Below, one piece after another: positions 36,641 through 45,220 of a stretch of 64,000 nucleotides of DNA. The DNA is from Labrys okinawensis. Its GTDB lineage: Bacteria; Pseudomonadota; Alphaproteobacteria; Rhizobiales; Labraceae. Made by a program: the position numbers and the translations under genes. Numbering within the stretch: position 1 is the stretch's first letter; the number at the start of each line of letters is the position of its first letter. The DNA lies in the NCBI RefSeq assembly GCF_002982075.1, contig NZ_PUEJ01000003.1, positions 558,001 to 622,000 of the forward strand, in the 5' to 3' direction. Below the pieces are notes generated by a model that saw only the letters and a list, made by a program, of their open reading frames with translations, was not told where the DNA came from and did no database searches.

Positions 36641-36842
36641 GCGACAAGCCTTCCCCACGAAGTTGGGGAAGGTGCCCAAACAGAGTTTGGGCGGATGGGG
36701 TGTGGCGGGCAGCGCAGAGTGCATCACAAGACGGCGCTACGGTTGCGCAAGCTTTTGATGGATTGCGACCCGGCTCGCCGCACCCCCTCCGACCCGACTT
36801 CGTCGGGCCATCTCCCCCAGCTTCGTGGGGGAGGCTTGGTGC
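36641..36842. repeat. Palindromic intergenic repeat, family B (inverted pair)
   Basis: Left arm 36641-36701 (GCGACAAGCCTTCCCCACGA on to GGATGGGGT) and right arm 36781-36842 (CACCCCCTCCGACCCGACTT on to GGAGGCTTGG) are inverted, diverged copies. They fill the 300-base gap between the ATPase and binding-protein genes of importer 2, where no gene is seen. The segment after the left arm (TGTGGCGGGCAGCGCAGAG) is also found, inverted, in the copy near 2262. Confidence 0.8.
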
Positions 36843-36877
36843 GCCTTTCTCCGTTTGGTCAGAGCCTGGTCTACCCC

Positions 36878-37972
36878 TTATCCGAGCTTGCCGATCATGC
36901 CCTTGACGAACCAGTTCATACCGCGAATGTCGGCGTCCGTGGCCACCGCGCCGGCCGCGACCTTGACGGCACCGCCCTGGTCCTTGAGCTCGCCCGCATA
37001 GGGGTGGACCTTGCCCGAGCCGATGTCGGCCTCCAGCTGCTTGAGCTTGGCGACGACATCGCCAGGGATGGCCTCGTTATAGGGCGCCATCTTGACCACG
37101 CCGCCGGCGAGCCCGTCCCAGCGCGCTTCGGGCTTCCAATTGCCTTCGGCTACCCCTTTGGCCGCGCGCACATAGTCGCTCGACCAGTCGAGGGTGAAGG
37201 CAGTAAGCTGTTTGCCGGCCCCGAACTTCGCCATGTCGCTGGCATAGCCGATCGACCAGGCCCCGCCTTCGCCGGCGACCTGCACGCCGGTTGCGGTATC
37301 GGTCATCGAGCAGATCACGTCGCAGCCCTGCGACAGCAGGGTCTTGGCGGCCTCCTTCTCCTTGCCGGGATCGAACCAGGAATTGAGGAAGATGGCGTTG
37401 CAGGTGATTTCGGGCTTCACGCTCTGGGCGCCGAGCAGCAGCGCATTGGCCGGGCCAACGATGTCGGGGATCGGGAAGCCGCCGATGAAGCCGATCTTAC
37501 CGGATTTCGTCATATGGCCGGCCGCGGCGCCGGCCACGAAGGTACCCTCGTAATATTTGGCTTCGAAGGTGCCGAGATTGGCCAGGTGCACGATGCCCGA
37601 GCAGTGCTCGAAGGCGAGCTTGGGGAAGCGCGGCGCCACCTTCTGCAGCGGCGTGCCATGCGAGAAGCTGGTGCCGAAGATCAGCTTGTTGCCCGAGGAG
37701 GCCAATTCGCGGAAGACGCGTTCGGCATCCTGCGGCATGAAGATGTTGTCGATGACGGTGATGGCGACCTTGTCGCCGAATTCCTTCTTGATCGCTTCGA
37801 CGCCGAGGCTGTGCTGCTTGGTCCAGCCGATATCGGCCACGGGCGAGACGTAGACGACACCGATCTTGAGCGGCTCGTCGGCATAGGCGCGGCTCGCAAA
37901 GCTGGCGGTTCCCAGAGCAGCGCCGGCCATGCCGGAATATTGCAGGAATTTTCGCCTCGTCAGGTCGATCAT
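36878..37972 (-). CDS. BMP family ABC substrate-binding protein (system 2)
   Basis: 364 residues with a Tat-type signal (LTRRKFLQYSGMAGAALG, cleavage near RAYADE). The mature protein starts LKIGVVYVSPVADIGWTKQH and has GTSFSHGTPLQKVAPRFPKL and GYASDMAKFG, typical of BMP-type periplasmic proteins, including members annotated for nucleosides and other small N-compounds. It would serve the permeases encoded at 33067-35072. It is the closest transporter gene to the oxygenase operon, so its cargo may be the oxygenase substrate (inference). Confidence 0.9.
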   Translation of the reverse strand: MIDLTRRKFLQYSGMAGAALGTASFASRAYADEPLKIGVVYVSPVADIGWTKQHSLGVEAIKKEFGDKVAITVIDNIFMPQDAERVFRELASSGNKLIFGTSFSHGTPLQKVAPRFPKLAFEHCSGIVHLANLGTFEAKYYEGTFVAGAAAGHMTKSGKIGFIGGFPIPDIVGPANALLLGAQSVKPEITCNAIFLNSWFDPGKEKEAAKTLLSQGCDVICSMTDTATGVQVAGEGGAWSIGYASDMAKFGAGKQLTAFTLDWSSDYVRAAKGVAEGNWKPEARWDGLAGGVVKMAPYNEAIPGDVVAKLKQLEADIGSGKVHPYAGELKDQGGAVKVAAGAVATDADIRGMNWFVKGMIGKLG

Positions 37973-38034
37973 GATGGCAGTCCTCTGTTGGCTCGGTGAA
38001 TGCCCGGCTTGTCGCCGAGTCTGTATGGAAGTGT

Positions 38035-38805
38035 CTATTTCGAAGTGTGGCTGTGGCGATGCTTTGCCGCCTCACCATTGCTTTTCCGGGCGGGCTGGCG
38101 CCGGGTTTGCGAAACTTCGCCGGCTTTCGGCTCCAGATAGGGCTCCAGGGCTTCGCGGGGCGACAGCTCCGGAAAGACCTGCCGATCCATGATATAGCCG
38201 CGCACCACGCTGCGGTGATGGGTATCGATCAGTTCCATCGCCTGTTTGAGCCGCCCCTTCTCGAGCAAGTCGATCACCCGCGAATGGTCGTCGATCAGGT
38301 TGCAATAGTCGAAATCGGCCGTGACCAGCGAGCGCAGCAGCGTGGTGCGTCGGACGAGCTGGGCGTGGATATCCTGCATCACCTTGTTGCGGCTGAGGCG
38401 GACGAAGATCGTGTGGAATTCCTGGCCGAGGACATCGGCCAGGGCGTCGTTGCCGGCGGCGATGGCCTGGCGCTGGCGTTCGACGTGCTGGCGCAATTCG
38501 GCCCAGCCGGCGGGGCCCAGCCGGTCGCTGAGCTGGGCCGCCACGCCCTGTTCGACCAGAGTCAGCGCGTCGTAGATTTCCAGCGCTTCCTGCATGCCGG
38601 GGCGGGCGACGAAAGCGCCGCGATTGCGCTCGATCTGGGCGAGGCCGTCATCGGCGAGCCGGATCAGGGCCTGGCGCACCACGATGCGGCTGACGTCGAA
38701 GATCTCGGCGAGCTCCCGTTCGCCGAGCTTGCAGCCGGGCACCAGCCGGTGCTCGATGATGGCCCGGGTCAGGATGTCGGCGATCGCCTGCGAGCGGCTG
38801 CTCAT
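38035..38805 (-). CDS. GntR-family transcriptional regulator (FCD domain)
   Basis: 256 residues from ATG 38805, which has GGGAGG eight bases upstream; the frame is open to 38832. N-terminal GntR winged helix (ILTRAIIEHRLVPGCKLGER then LAEIFDVSRIVVRQALIRL) and a C-terminal all-helical FCD effector domain (residues about 90-225). The FCD group senses organic acids and related metabolites and usually represses adjacent catabolic operons. It is divergent from the oxygenase genes and lies between them and importer 2, so it probably controls one or both. Confidence 0.9.
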   Translation of the reverse strand: MSSRSQAIADILTRAIIEHRLVPGCKLGERELAEIFDVSRIVVRQALIRLADDGLAQIERNRGAFVARPGMQEALEIYDALTLVEQGVAAQLSDRLGPAGWAELRQHVERQRQAIAAGNDALADVLGQEFHTIFVRLSRNKVMQDIHAQLVRRTTLLRSLVTADFDYCNLIDDHSRVIDLLEKGRLKQAMELIDTHHRSVVRGYIMDRQVFPELSPREALEPYLEPKAGEVSQTRRQPARKSNGEAAKHRHSHTSK

Positions 38806-38921
38806 GCCCAATACCTCCCGCGCCGGCAGCACGGCATGTCCGAACTGCCTGCAGCATATCGGTATTCAATCTTCCATCCGTGTCAATCAAGAATCCTTCT
38901 TTGTCGTGCAATTTTTAATTG

Positions 38922-38934
38922 ATTGATATCCAAT
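38922..38934. promoter_or_regulatory. Candidate GntR operator before the oxygenase operon
   Basis: ATTGATATCCAAT is an inverted repeat (ATTG-N5-CAAT) inside an AT-rich stretch (about 38860-38945) between the divergent regulator and oxygenase genes. Location and symmetry fit an operator; the specificity is not established. Confidence 0.35.
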
Positions 38935-39000
38935 CCTGTGGTTCCAATGCCCGTAACGGAGCTAGGTTCATGGGGAAGAGCTAGCCGAGGGGAGGGTGCG

Positions 39001-39867
39001 ATGAGCCAAGCAACCCTTTGTAGTGACCAAGTCCTTCTGAACGACTGGCACGTGATTGCCGATCTGACGAACCTGATACCCGGCAAGCCCTTCCGAACCC
39101 GCCTGCTCGGTGTCGCGCTGGATATCCGCTGCGATGACGGTGCCGATTGGCGGGTTGTCCGCGAGGATGATGGCGGCCCGCTCGCTTCGACCTGCCGCTA
39201 CGGCTTTCTGTGGGCGTGCCTGGGAGTGGCGGAGCGCGATATTCCGAGCGTGCCGGAGGCCGGGGAGGAGGACCGCTACCTGGTGACCGGCGGCTCGATC
39301 GCCGTCCATGCCTCCGGGCTGCGGGCCGTCGAGAACTTTCTCGACATGGGCCATCTGCCCTTCGTGCATTCGGGTACGCTGGGAGAAGAGCCTCATACGG
39401 AAGTGGCGCCCTATCATGTGCGGGTGACCGAAGCCGATGAGATCCTGGCGACCGAGTGCCGGTTCTTCCAGCCTTTTGCCTCGCCTTCCGCGCAGGGCGG
39501 CTTCCTGGTCGACTATGTCTATAAGGTGATCCGGCCCTATACGGTGGCGCTCTACAAGAGCAATTCCGTGCACAAGGAGCGTTCCGACGTGATCGTGCTG
39601 TTCGTACAGCCGGTGGACGAGGAGAATTGCGTGGCCCATCCCCTGCTTTGCTATGTGAAGGACGGTACCGGCGAGGCCGCCATCCGCGGCTTCATGCAGT
39701 TGATCTTCGCCCAGGACAAGCCGATCCTGGAAAACCAGGTGCCCAAGCGCCTGCCGCTCGATCCGCGCGCCGAGACGCCGATCCGGGCCGATGCCGTCTC
39801 CGTCCATTATCGGCGCTGGCTCAGGGACCATGCGGTCTCCTACGGCGCCATTCCGGCGCGGCTTTGA
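39001..39867 (+). CDS. Rieske-less oxygenase catalytic subunit, NdmC-like (first copy)
   Basis: 288 residues from ATG 39001 (GGAGGG five bases upstream; earlier starts lie in the operator region). It keeps the mononuclear iron site of Rieske non-heme oxygenases: D115-x2-H118-x4-H123 in ENFLDMGHLPFVH, and probably the Asp in FAQDKPILENQ. The Rieske subdomain is missing. Between LLGVALDIRCDDG and STCRYGFLWACLG, where about 50 residues with C-x-H and C-x2-H should stand, there is only a short linker. It therefore needs an external Rieske centre, which the protein encoded at 40830 supplies. NdmC (7-methylxanthine N-demethylase subunit) has this same feature. Substrate not proven. Confidence 0.82.
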   Translation: MSQATLCSDQVLLNDWHVIADLTNLIPGKPFRTRLLGVALDIRCDDGADWRVVREDDGGPLASTCRYGFLWACLGVAERDIPSVPEAGEEDRYLVTGGSIAVHASGLRAVENFLDMGHLPFVHSGTLGEEPHTEVAPYHVRVTEADEILATECRFFQPFASPSAQGGFLVDYVYKVIRPYTVALYKSNSVHKERSDVIVLFVQPVDEENCVAHPLLCYVKDGTGEAAIRGFMQLIFAQDKPILENQVPKRLPLDPRAETPIRADAVSVHYRRWLRDHAVSYGAIPARL

Positions 39868-39900
39868 GGCCTGGCGCCCCAAGATCCAAGAGGAAGAGCA

Positions 39901-40806
39901 ATGACGCAGACACGATGCAAGGATCCTGTGACCCTCAATCTGTGGCACCCGCTCGCGGCGGTGGCCGAAACCCCCGCCGGCAGGGTCGCGGAAACCGTGC
40001 TGCTGGAGGAGAGGCTCGGCTATGCCGTCGACGAGCAGGGCGATGCCGCGGTCTGGCTGGCCCGGCCCGGCCTTCGTCACGGCGACAGCGTCGATATCGC
40101 AGGCCTGGGGAATACCCTCCCCGTCAAAATAGCCTATGGCTATGTCTGGACATCGCTCGGCGAGCCGCCGGCGGAGCTCTTCCCCATCCCGGAATTCGCC
40201 GAACCCGACCGCCGCCGCCTCAATGCCGCGACCGTGGGCGTGCATGTTTCCGCTCCGCGTGCCATCGAGAACTTCCTCGACATGGGCCATTTTCCCTATG
40301 TCCATACCGACATTCTCGGCGCCGAGCCGCACACGGAGGTGAAGGAATACGACGTCGAGATCTCGGTCGAGCGCGACGAGATCCTGGCGACGCGCTGCCG
40401 CTTCTTTCAGCCGATGGCTTCCACCGTCTCGACCGGCGGGGCCGATGTCGACTATGTCTACCGCGTGCCCCACCCCTTCTGCTCGGTGCTCTACAAATCG
40501 AGCCCGATCGACGAGAGCCGGCGCGACGTCATCGCCGTCTTCCTGCAGCCGGTCGACCAGGAGCATGTCCGCGCCCACATGATGCTGTGCATCCTCGACG
40601 ACGAGAACGAGGACAAGGTGATCAAGCGCTTCCAGCAGACCATCTTCGGGCAGGACAAGCCGATCCTGGAAAACCAGTTCCCCAAGCGCCTGCCGCTCGA
40701 TCCCAGGGCCGAGACGCCGATCCGCGCCGACAAGTCGGCGATCGCCTATCGCCGCTGGCTCAGCCAGAAGGGCGTGACCTATGGCGTCATTCCCGCCGCG
40801 ACCTGA
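39901..40806 (+). CDS. Rieske-less oxygenase catalytic subunit, NdmC-like (second copy)
   Basis: 301 residues, 33 bases after the first copy, preceded by GAGGAAGAG. Iron ligands D127-x2-H130-x4-H135 in ENFLDMGHFPYVH are intact. The Rieske ligands are again absent: ERLGYAVDEQGDAAVWLA runs through a short non-cysteine segment into IAYGYVWTSLG. The C-terminus (QDKPILENQFPKRLPLDPRA) is nearly identical to that of the first copy while the rest has diverged, so the two are old paralogues, possibly with different substrates or positional specificity, or forming a mixed oligomer. Confidence 0.82.
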   Translation: MTQTRCKDPVTLNLWHPLAAVAETPAGRVAETVLLEERLGYAVDEQGDAAVWLARPGLRHGDSVDIAGLGNTLPVKIAYGYVWTSLGEPPAELFPIPEFAEPDRRRLNAATVGVHVSAPRAIENFLDMGHFPYVHTDILGAEPHTEVKEYDVEISVERDEILATRCRFFQPMASTVSTGGADVDYVYRVPHPFCSVLYKSSPIDESRRDVIAVFLQPVDQEHVRAHMMLCILDDENEDKVIKRFQQTIFGQDKPILENQFPKRLPLDPRAETPIRADKSAIAYRRWLSQKGVTYGVIPAAT

Positions 40807-40829
40807 TACGCCGAATTCCGGAGACCACC

Positions 40830-42596
40830 ATGCTCGAGACCGCCAAGACCCGCTGGCATCCCATTGCCGCGTCTCATGACCTGCCATTCCGCCATGTCTT
40901 CCATGGCCAGCTGCTCGGCCGCGAATTCGCCGTCTGGCGTGCCGATGACGGCTACGTCAACATCTGGGAGAACCGCTGCCTGCATCGTGGCGTGCGCCTG
41001 TCGATCGGCATCAATGACGGGCGCGAGCTCAAATGCCAATACCATGGCTGGCGCTATTCCAACCGCACGGCGGGCTGCACCTATATCCCGGCCCATCCAG
41101 CCGATGCCCCGGCGCGCACCATCACCAACCGCACCTTCGCCTCGGTGGAGCGCTACGGCCTGATCTGGTCGGCCGAGGAGCCGCTCGGCGAGGTGCCGGA
41201 GATCGCCGGCCTCTCGGAAGGCAATCTCCTGGCCCTGCGCGGCATCCCGGTGAATGCGCCGCCCGAATTGGTGGCGGAGGGGCTGAAGACCCATCGCTTC
41301 CAGCCAAGCGGCGCCCTGGCGGGGGCGTCGGCCGAGACGGTGGTCGAGGCTGCCGATGGGCTGAGCATGGCGCTGCGCTCGAAGGAGGGCGAGCACTCGA
41401 CCCTGGCAGTCTTTTTCGTGCAGCCGGTCGATTCCAACCGCTCCGTCATCCGCGGCGTGCTCGACGCCGTTCCGGAGGGACCCGCCCGGCTGGCGGCGCT
41501 GCGTCATCACAATGAGCTCCTGTCGAAACTGCGTGACAGGCTGGAGCGCGAGGCGGCTGCCCGGCCGGCGCCGGCGCCCCTCGAGGCGGTGATCGAGCGT
41601 GTCTCGCCCGAGCTCGCCGAGATGCCCGAACTCACCGCCCATGGCCGCAAGGCCACCATTCGCGTCGAGGTGGCACGCAAATGGCAGGCGGCCGAGGGCA
41701 TTGCCGGCTTCGAACTGCGCCCGGTGAAAGGCCTGCTGCCGACATTCCAGCCCGGTGCCCATATCGACGTGCATCTGCCCAACGGCCTCATCCGCCAATA
41801 TTCCATCACCAACGGCCCAGGCGAGACAGACCGCTATGTCATTGGGGTCAAGCGGGAGCGCGATTCCAAGGGGGGCTCGACCTGCCTGTACGACAGCGTG
41901 CGCGAAGGGGACGTGCTGGCGATCTCCGATCCGCGCAACAATTTCCCCCTGCGCCGCGATGCCTTGAGGACCATCTTCATCGCCGGCGGCATCGGCGTGA
42001 CCCCGATGCTGGCCATGGCCCAGGCGCTGCATCACCAGGGGCTGGCGCACGAATTCCATTACTTCGCGCAGAACGAGGGACAGCTTGCCTTCCGCGAACG
42101 GCTGGAGCTGCTGAAGGCGACGCTGGTGCCGCATCTCGGCCTCGGCCCTGAGGCGACGGCGGCCAGGCTGCGCGAAATTCTCGCGGCCTATGACGGCGAC
42201 ACGCATCTTTACCTCTGCGGCCCGGGACCGATGCTGGAGGCGGCGCGCGCCATCGCCGCCGAGCTCGGCTGGCCGGAGGAGGCGGTGCATTTCGAGTATT
42301 TCAAGAACACCAGGGAGATCGACGACTCCTCCAGCTTCGAGATCGCCCTCGCGCGCTCGAACATGACGCTGACGGTGCCGGCGGGCCGCACCATCCTCGA
42401 AGTCATGCGCGAGGCCGGCATCGACATGCCCTCCTCCTGCGAACAGGGGGCCTGCGGCACCTGCCTGTGCTCGGTGATCGAGGGCGAGCCCGATCACCAG
42501 GACGTCTATCTCACGCAGGCCGAGAAGAAATCCGGCACCAAGATCATGACCTGCGTCTCGCGTGCCAAATCCGCCCGCCTCATTCTCGATCTCTAG
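40830..42596 (+). CDS. NdmD-like reductase: Rieske domain + FMN/NADH reductase + 2Fe-2S ferredoxin
   Basis: 588 residues from ATG 40830. Domains in order: Rieske 2Fe-2S (C50-L-H52 and C69-x2-H72 in RCLHRGVRLS and CQYHGWRYS); a relic region (about 110-265) resembling an oxygenase catalytic domain but without iron ligands; FMN-binding barrel (RQYSITNGPGETDRYVIGVK); NADH-binding domain (AGGIGVTPMLAMA, LCGPGPMLEA); and plant-type ferredoxin C537-x4-C542-x2-C545-x29-C575. A reductase with its own N-terminal Rieske domain is the diagnostic feature of NdmD, the common reductase of bacterial N-demethylases, and I recall the length of NdmD as about the same. It follows the second catalytic gene by 23 bases. 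The frame open upstream to 39627 overlaps both catalytic genes and is not coding. Confidence 0.9.
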   Translation: MLETAKTRWHPIAASHDLPFRHVFHGQLLGREFAVWRADDGYVNIWENRCLHRGVRLSIGINDGRELKCQYHGWRYSNRTAGCTYIPAHPADAPARTITNRTFASVERYGLIWSAEEPLGEVPEIAGLSEGNLLALRGIPVNAPPELVAEGLKTHRFQPSGALAGASAETVVEAADGLSMALRSKEGEHSTLAVFFVQPVDSNRSVIRGVLDAVPEGPARLAALRHHNELLSKLRDRLEREAAARPAPAPLEAVIERVSPELAEMPELTAHGRKATIRVEVARKWQAAEGIAGFELRPVKGLLPTFQPGAHIDVHLPNGLIRQYSITNGPGETDRYVIGVKRERDSKGGSTCLYDSVREGDVLAISDPRNNFPLRRDALRTIFIAGGIGVTPMLAMAQALHHQGLAHEFHYFAQNEGQLAFRERLELLKATLVPHLGLGPEATAARLREILAAYDGDTHLYLCGPGPMLEAARAIAAELGWPEEAVHFEYFKNTREIDDSSSFEIALARSNMTLTVPAGRTILEVMREAGIDMPSSCEQGACGTCLCSVIEGEPDHQDVYLTQAEKKSGTKIMTCVSRAKSARLILDL

Positions 42597-42617
42597 CGCA
42601 ACGATAATTTTTGTAGC

Positions 42618-42697
42618 CGTCATTGCGAGCGTAGCGAAGCAATCCAGTCTCACGAGTGCGGCTAAGCCTGGATTGCTTCGCTACGCTCGCAATGACG
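42618..42697. repeat. Palindromic repeat between the reductase and GST genes (family C-like)
   Basis: The arm CGTCATTGCGAGCGTAGCGA followed by AGCAATCCAG is perfectly complementary to CTGGATTGCT ... CGCAATGACG, ending at 42697. The unit matches the copy inside dnaE2 (22094-22208). Confidence 0.88.
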
Positions 42698-42734
42698 AAA
42701 CACCACTCTTCCTGCAAGACTGCAATTCTGGGAT

Positions 42735-43388
42735 ATGACCGTGATCAAGCTCTACGACTACGAACTCTCGGGCAATTGCTACAAGCTGCGCCTGCTGATG
42801 GGCATCCTCGGCATTGCCTATGAAACCGTGCCGGTCGATTTCTATCCCGGCCGCGAGCACAAGTCGGACTGGTTCCTCAGGATCAACCCGCTCGGCCAGT
42901 TGCCGGTGATCGAGGATGACGGGCTGGTGCTGCGCGACGCGCAGGCCATCCTGGTCTATCTCGCCGCCAAATATGATGCCGGGGGCAGCTGGTATCCGCA
43001 GGGCAATCCGGCCCTGCTCGGCGAGATCAGCCAGTGGCTGGCCTTCGCCGACGGCATCACGGCCACGGCCTCGGCGGCGCGGCTGCATGACGGCCTGTTC
43101 TACGAGCTGGACGTGGAGGCGGCGCGATCGGGCGCCCACCGCCTGTTCCGCATCCTCGACGAGCATCTGTGGTTCGGCGAACAGGAAGGGCGGGACTGGC
43201 TCTGCAACGCCCCCAGGCCGACCATCGCCGACATCGCCTGCTTTCCCTATGTGATGCTGTCGGAAGAGGGCGGCATTCCCCGCCAGGACTATCCGGCGAT
43301 CCGCCGCTGGTCCGACAGGGTCAAGCGCATCAAGGGCTTTTCGGTGATGTCCGGCGTCTTCCCCGCCGGCCCGGCGAAGGCGGCGTGA
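42735..43388 (+). CDS. Glutathione S-transferase family protein, NdmE-like by context
   Basis: 217 residues: N-terminal thioredoxin-like domain (IKLYDYELSGNCYKLRLLMG, cis-Pro in LGQLPVIEDDG, LRDAQAILVYLAAKY) and a C-terminal helical domain with the N-capping motif PTIADIACFPYVM. It would be a cytosolic GST. Downstream of an NdmC/NdmD-type pair, a GST is exactly what is found in the caffeine-degradation locus, where NdmE has a structural role holding NdmC and NdmD together. A true glutathione transferase role remains possible. A palindromic repeat lies between it and the reductase gene, 138 bases in all. Confidence 0.88.
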   Translation: MTVIKLYDYELSGNCYKLRLLMGILGIAYETVPVDFYPGREHKSDWFLRINPLGQLPVIEDDGLVLRDAQAILVYLAAKYDAGGSWYPQGNPALLGEISQWLAFADGITATASAARLHDGLFYELDVEAARSGAHRLFRILDEHLWFGEQEGRDWLCNAPRPTIADIACFPYVMLSEEGGIPRQDYPAIRRWSDRVKRIKGFSVMSGVFPAGPAKAA

Positions 43389-43507
43389 GGAAGCCTCTGC
43401 CGATCAACTCTTTGAAAAGACAGGAAAATGCTGTAAGAGCCTCAAGCGCTTCGCAGCCGACGCCCTCCTGACGGGCGCCGCGAGCGTAAAAGAGCAACGA
43501 AAGCAGC

Positions 43508-44494
43508 ATGTTGGACAGAGACTTTTCCATCGCCCCGATGATGGACTGGACGGATCGCCATTGCCGGTTCTTCCATCGCATCCTTTCGGCGAAGGCCTTG
43601 CTTTATACCGAGATGGTGACCACCGGCGCCGTTATTCACGGCGACCGGCAGCGTCTGCTCGGCTTTTCCGGCGAGGAGCATCCCATCGCCGTGCAGCTCG
43701 GCGGTTCCAATCCGAAGGATCTGGCCGTCTCGGCCCGCATCTGCGCCGATTTCGGCTATGACGAGATCAATCTCAATGTCGGCTGCCCGTCCGACCGCGT
43801 GCAGGAGGGGCGGTTCGGCGCCTGCCTGATGGCGGAGCCGGAGCTGGTGGGCGAGTGCGTCGCCGCCATGAAGGCCGCCGTCGACCTGCCCGTCACCGTC
43901 AAATGCCGCATCGGCATCGACGAGCAGGATCCCGAGGCCGCGCTCGACCGCATCACCGCGGCCGTGCGGGCCGCCGGCGTCGACGCCCTGATCGTGCATG
44001 CGCGCAAGGCCTGGCTGAAGGGGCTGAGCCCCAAGGAAAACCGCGACGTGCCGCCGCTGGATTATGGCCGCGTCTACCGGCTGAAGGAAGCCAATCGCGA
44101 TCTCTCCATCTCGATCAATGGCGGCATCAAGGCCGTCGAGGAGTGGAGCACGCATCGGGCTCGCCTCGATGGCGTCATGGTGGGGCGGGAGGCCTATCAG
44201 AATCCCGAAATCCTGCTTGCAGTCGATCCCACCCTGTTCGGCGTGGCCGCGCCTGTCGCCGACGGTTTCGAGGCCATCGAGGCGATGGCCCCCTATGTCG
44301 AGGCGCAACTGGCACAGGGTGTTCGGCTGAGCTCCATCACCCGCCACATGATCGGCCTGTTCCCCGGACGGCCGGGCGCGCGGCTCTACCGGCGCCACCT
44401 CGCCACCGAGGCGGTCAAGCCGGGCGCCGGGCTCGAAGTGCTGTTCGAGGCGGCTGCGCATGTCCGTCGCGCCATGGAGGCCAAGGCCGCCTGA
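43508..44494 (+). CDS. dusA: tRNA-dihydrouridine synthase A
   Basis: 328 residues. FMN-dependent enzyme that reduces uridine to dihydrouridine in the D-loop of tRNA. Visible motifs: SIAPMMDWTDRHCRFFHR at the N-terminus, VQLGGSNP, the active-site segment EINLNVGCPSDRVQEGRFGACLM with the catalytic Cys, VKCRIGID and the phosphate-binding INGGIK. Length and the DWTDRHCR motif are those of the DusA branch. It appears to be a single-gene unit. Confidence 0.95.
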   Translation: MLDRDFSIAPMMDWTDRHCRFFHRILSAKALLYTEMVTTGAVIHGDRQRLLGFSGEEHPIAVQLGGSNPKDLAVSARICADFGYDEINLNVGCPSDRVQEGRFGACLMAEPELVGECVAAMKAAVDLPVTVKCRIGIDEQDPEAALDRITAAVRAAGVDALIVHARKAWLKGLSPKENRDVPPLDYGRVYRLKEANRDLSISINGGIKAVEEWSTHRARLDGVMVGREAYQNPEILLAVDPTLFGVAAPVADGFEAIEAMAPYVEAQLAQGVRLSSITRHMIGLFPGRPGARLYRRHLATEAVKPGAGLEVLFEAAAHVRRAMEAKAA

Positions 44495-44605
44495 TCAGTC
44501 CGGATCGCGCGCTGCTCCCGTCAAAGTGAATCGCCTCGTCCCGCCGCGCCGCTATGCTGCGCCACTGGGCACGCCGTTGCGTCGCGGGGGCGCGGAGTTT
44601 GCATC

Positions 44606-45208
44606 ATGACGAAACCCTATCGGCTTGCCGGTCTGCTGGCGCTCGCTTTCCTTGTTCCGGCTCAGGCGCAGGAGGCCCCGCGCAAGATCTTTCGTGGCAC
44701 GGTCGAAACGCTCGACAGCAAGGGGCTCAGCCTCAAGACCAAGGACGGCCAGAGCGTCTCGATCCATCTCACGCCTGACTGGAAGGCCCGGCTGGTGGCG
44801 CCTATCGGCGTGGAAGCCATTCATGCCGGCAGCTTCATCGGCACGGCGCAGATCCCCCAGGCGGACGGCTCCGGAAAATCGCTGGAGGTCCATGTCTTTC
44901 CGCCGGGCGTGAAGAGCGGCGAGGGCGAGCGGGACTGGGATTCCCAGCCCGGTGCGCGCATGACCAACGGCACGGTGGGGGGCGAAGTCGTCTCCACGGC
45001 GGCGGGAAGAGAGGTCACGCTCAGCTTTCCCGGCGGCAGCCGCAAGATCGTGATTCCCCGCGAGGTTCCCGTGGTGCAGTTCAATGCGGCCGAGCGGACG
45101 ATCATCAAGCCGGGAATCGCGGTTTTCGTCGTGGCGCAGCCCGACGGCAAGGACTGGCGCACCAACAGCGTGGCCACCGGCCAGAACGGCGCCGCGCCGC
45201 CGATGTGA
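44606..45208 (+). CDS. Exported protein of unknown function
   Basis: 200 residues with a Sec signal peptide (MTKPYRLAGLLALAFLVPAQAQE). The mature part is beta-rich, with two repeats of a small beta-barrel-like unit: FRGTVETLDSKGLSLKTKDG and, later, NGTVGGEVVSTAAGREVTLS. These read like OB-fold or DUF5666-type segments that ask for a value as a function of G-x-V...D...L.V. No catalytic motif is seen. Periplasmic location inferred. It lies alone between dusA and a converging hydrolase gene. Confidence 0.7.
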   Translation: MTKPYRLAGLLALAFLVPAQAQEAPRKIFRGTVETLDSKGLSLKTKDGQSVSIHLTPDWKARLVAPIGVEAIHAGSFIGTAQIPQADGSGKSLEVHVFPPGVKSGEGERDWDSQPGARMTNGTVGGEVVSTAAGREVTLSFPGGSRKIVIPREVPVVQFNAAERTIIKPGIAVFVVAQPDGKDWRTNSVATGQNGAAPPM

Positions 45209-45220
45209 CAAGAGTGGAAT

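Noticed and set aside
39627..40829. Upstream extension of the NdmD-like reading frame
   Set aside because: It overlaps both catalytic-subunit genes; conserved sequence begins at ATG 40830, and the reductase then has the length expected for NdmD.
38968..40887. 639-codon minus-strand frame over the two NdmC-like genes
   Set aside because: Its translation mirrors repeated antisense of the paralogous catalytic genes and has no recognisable domain.
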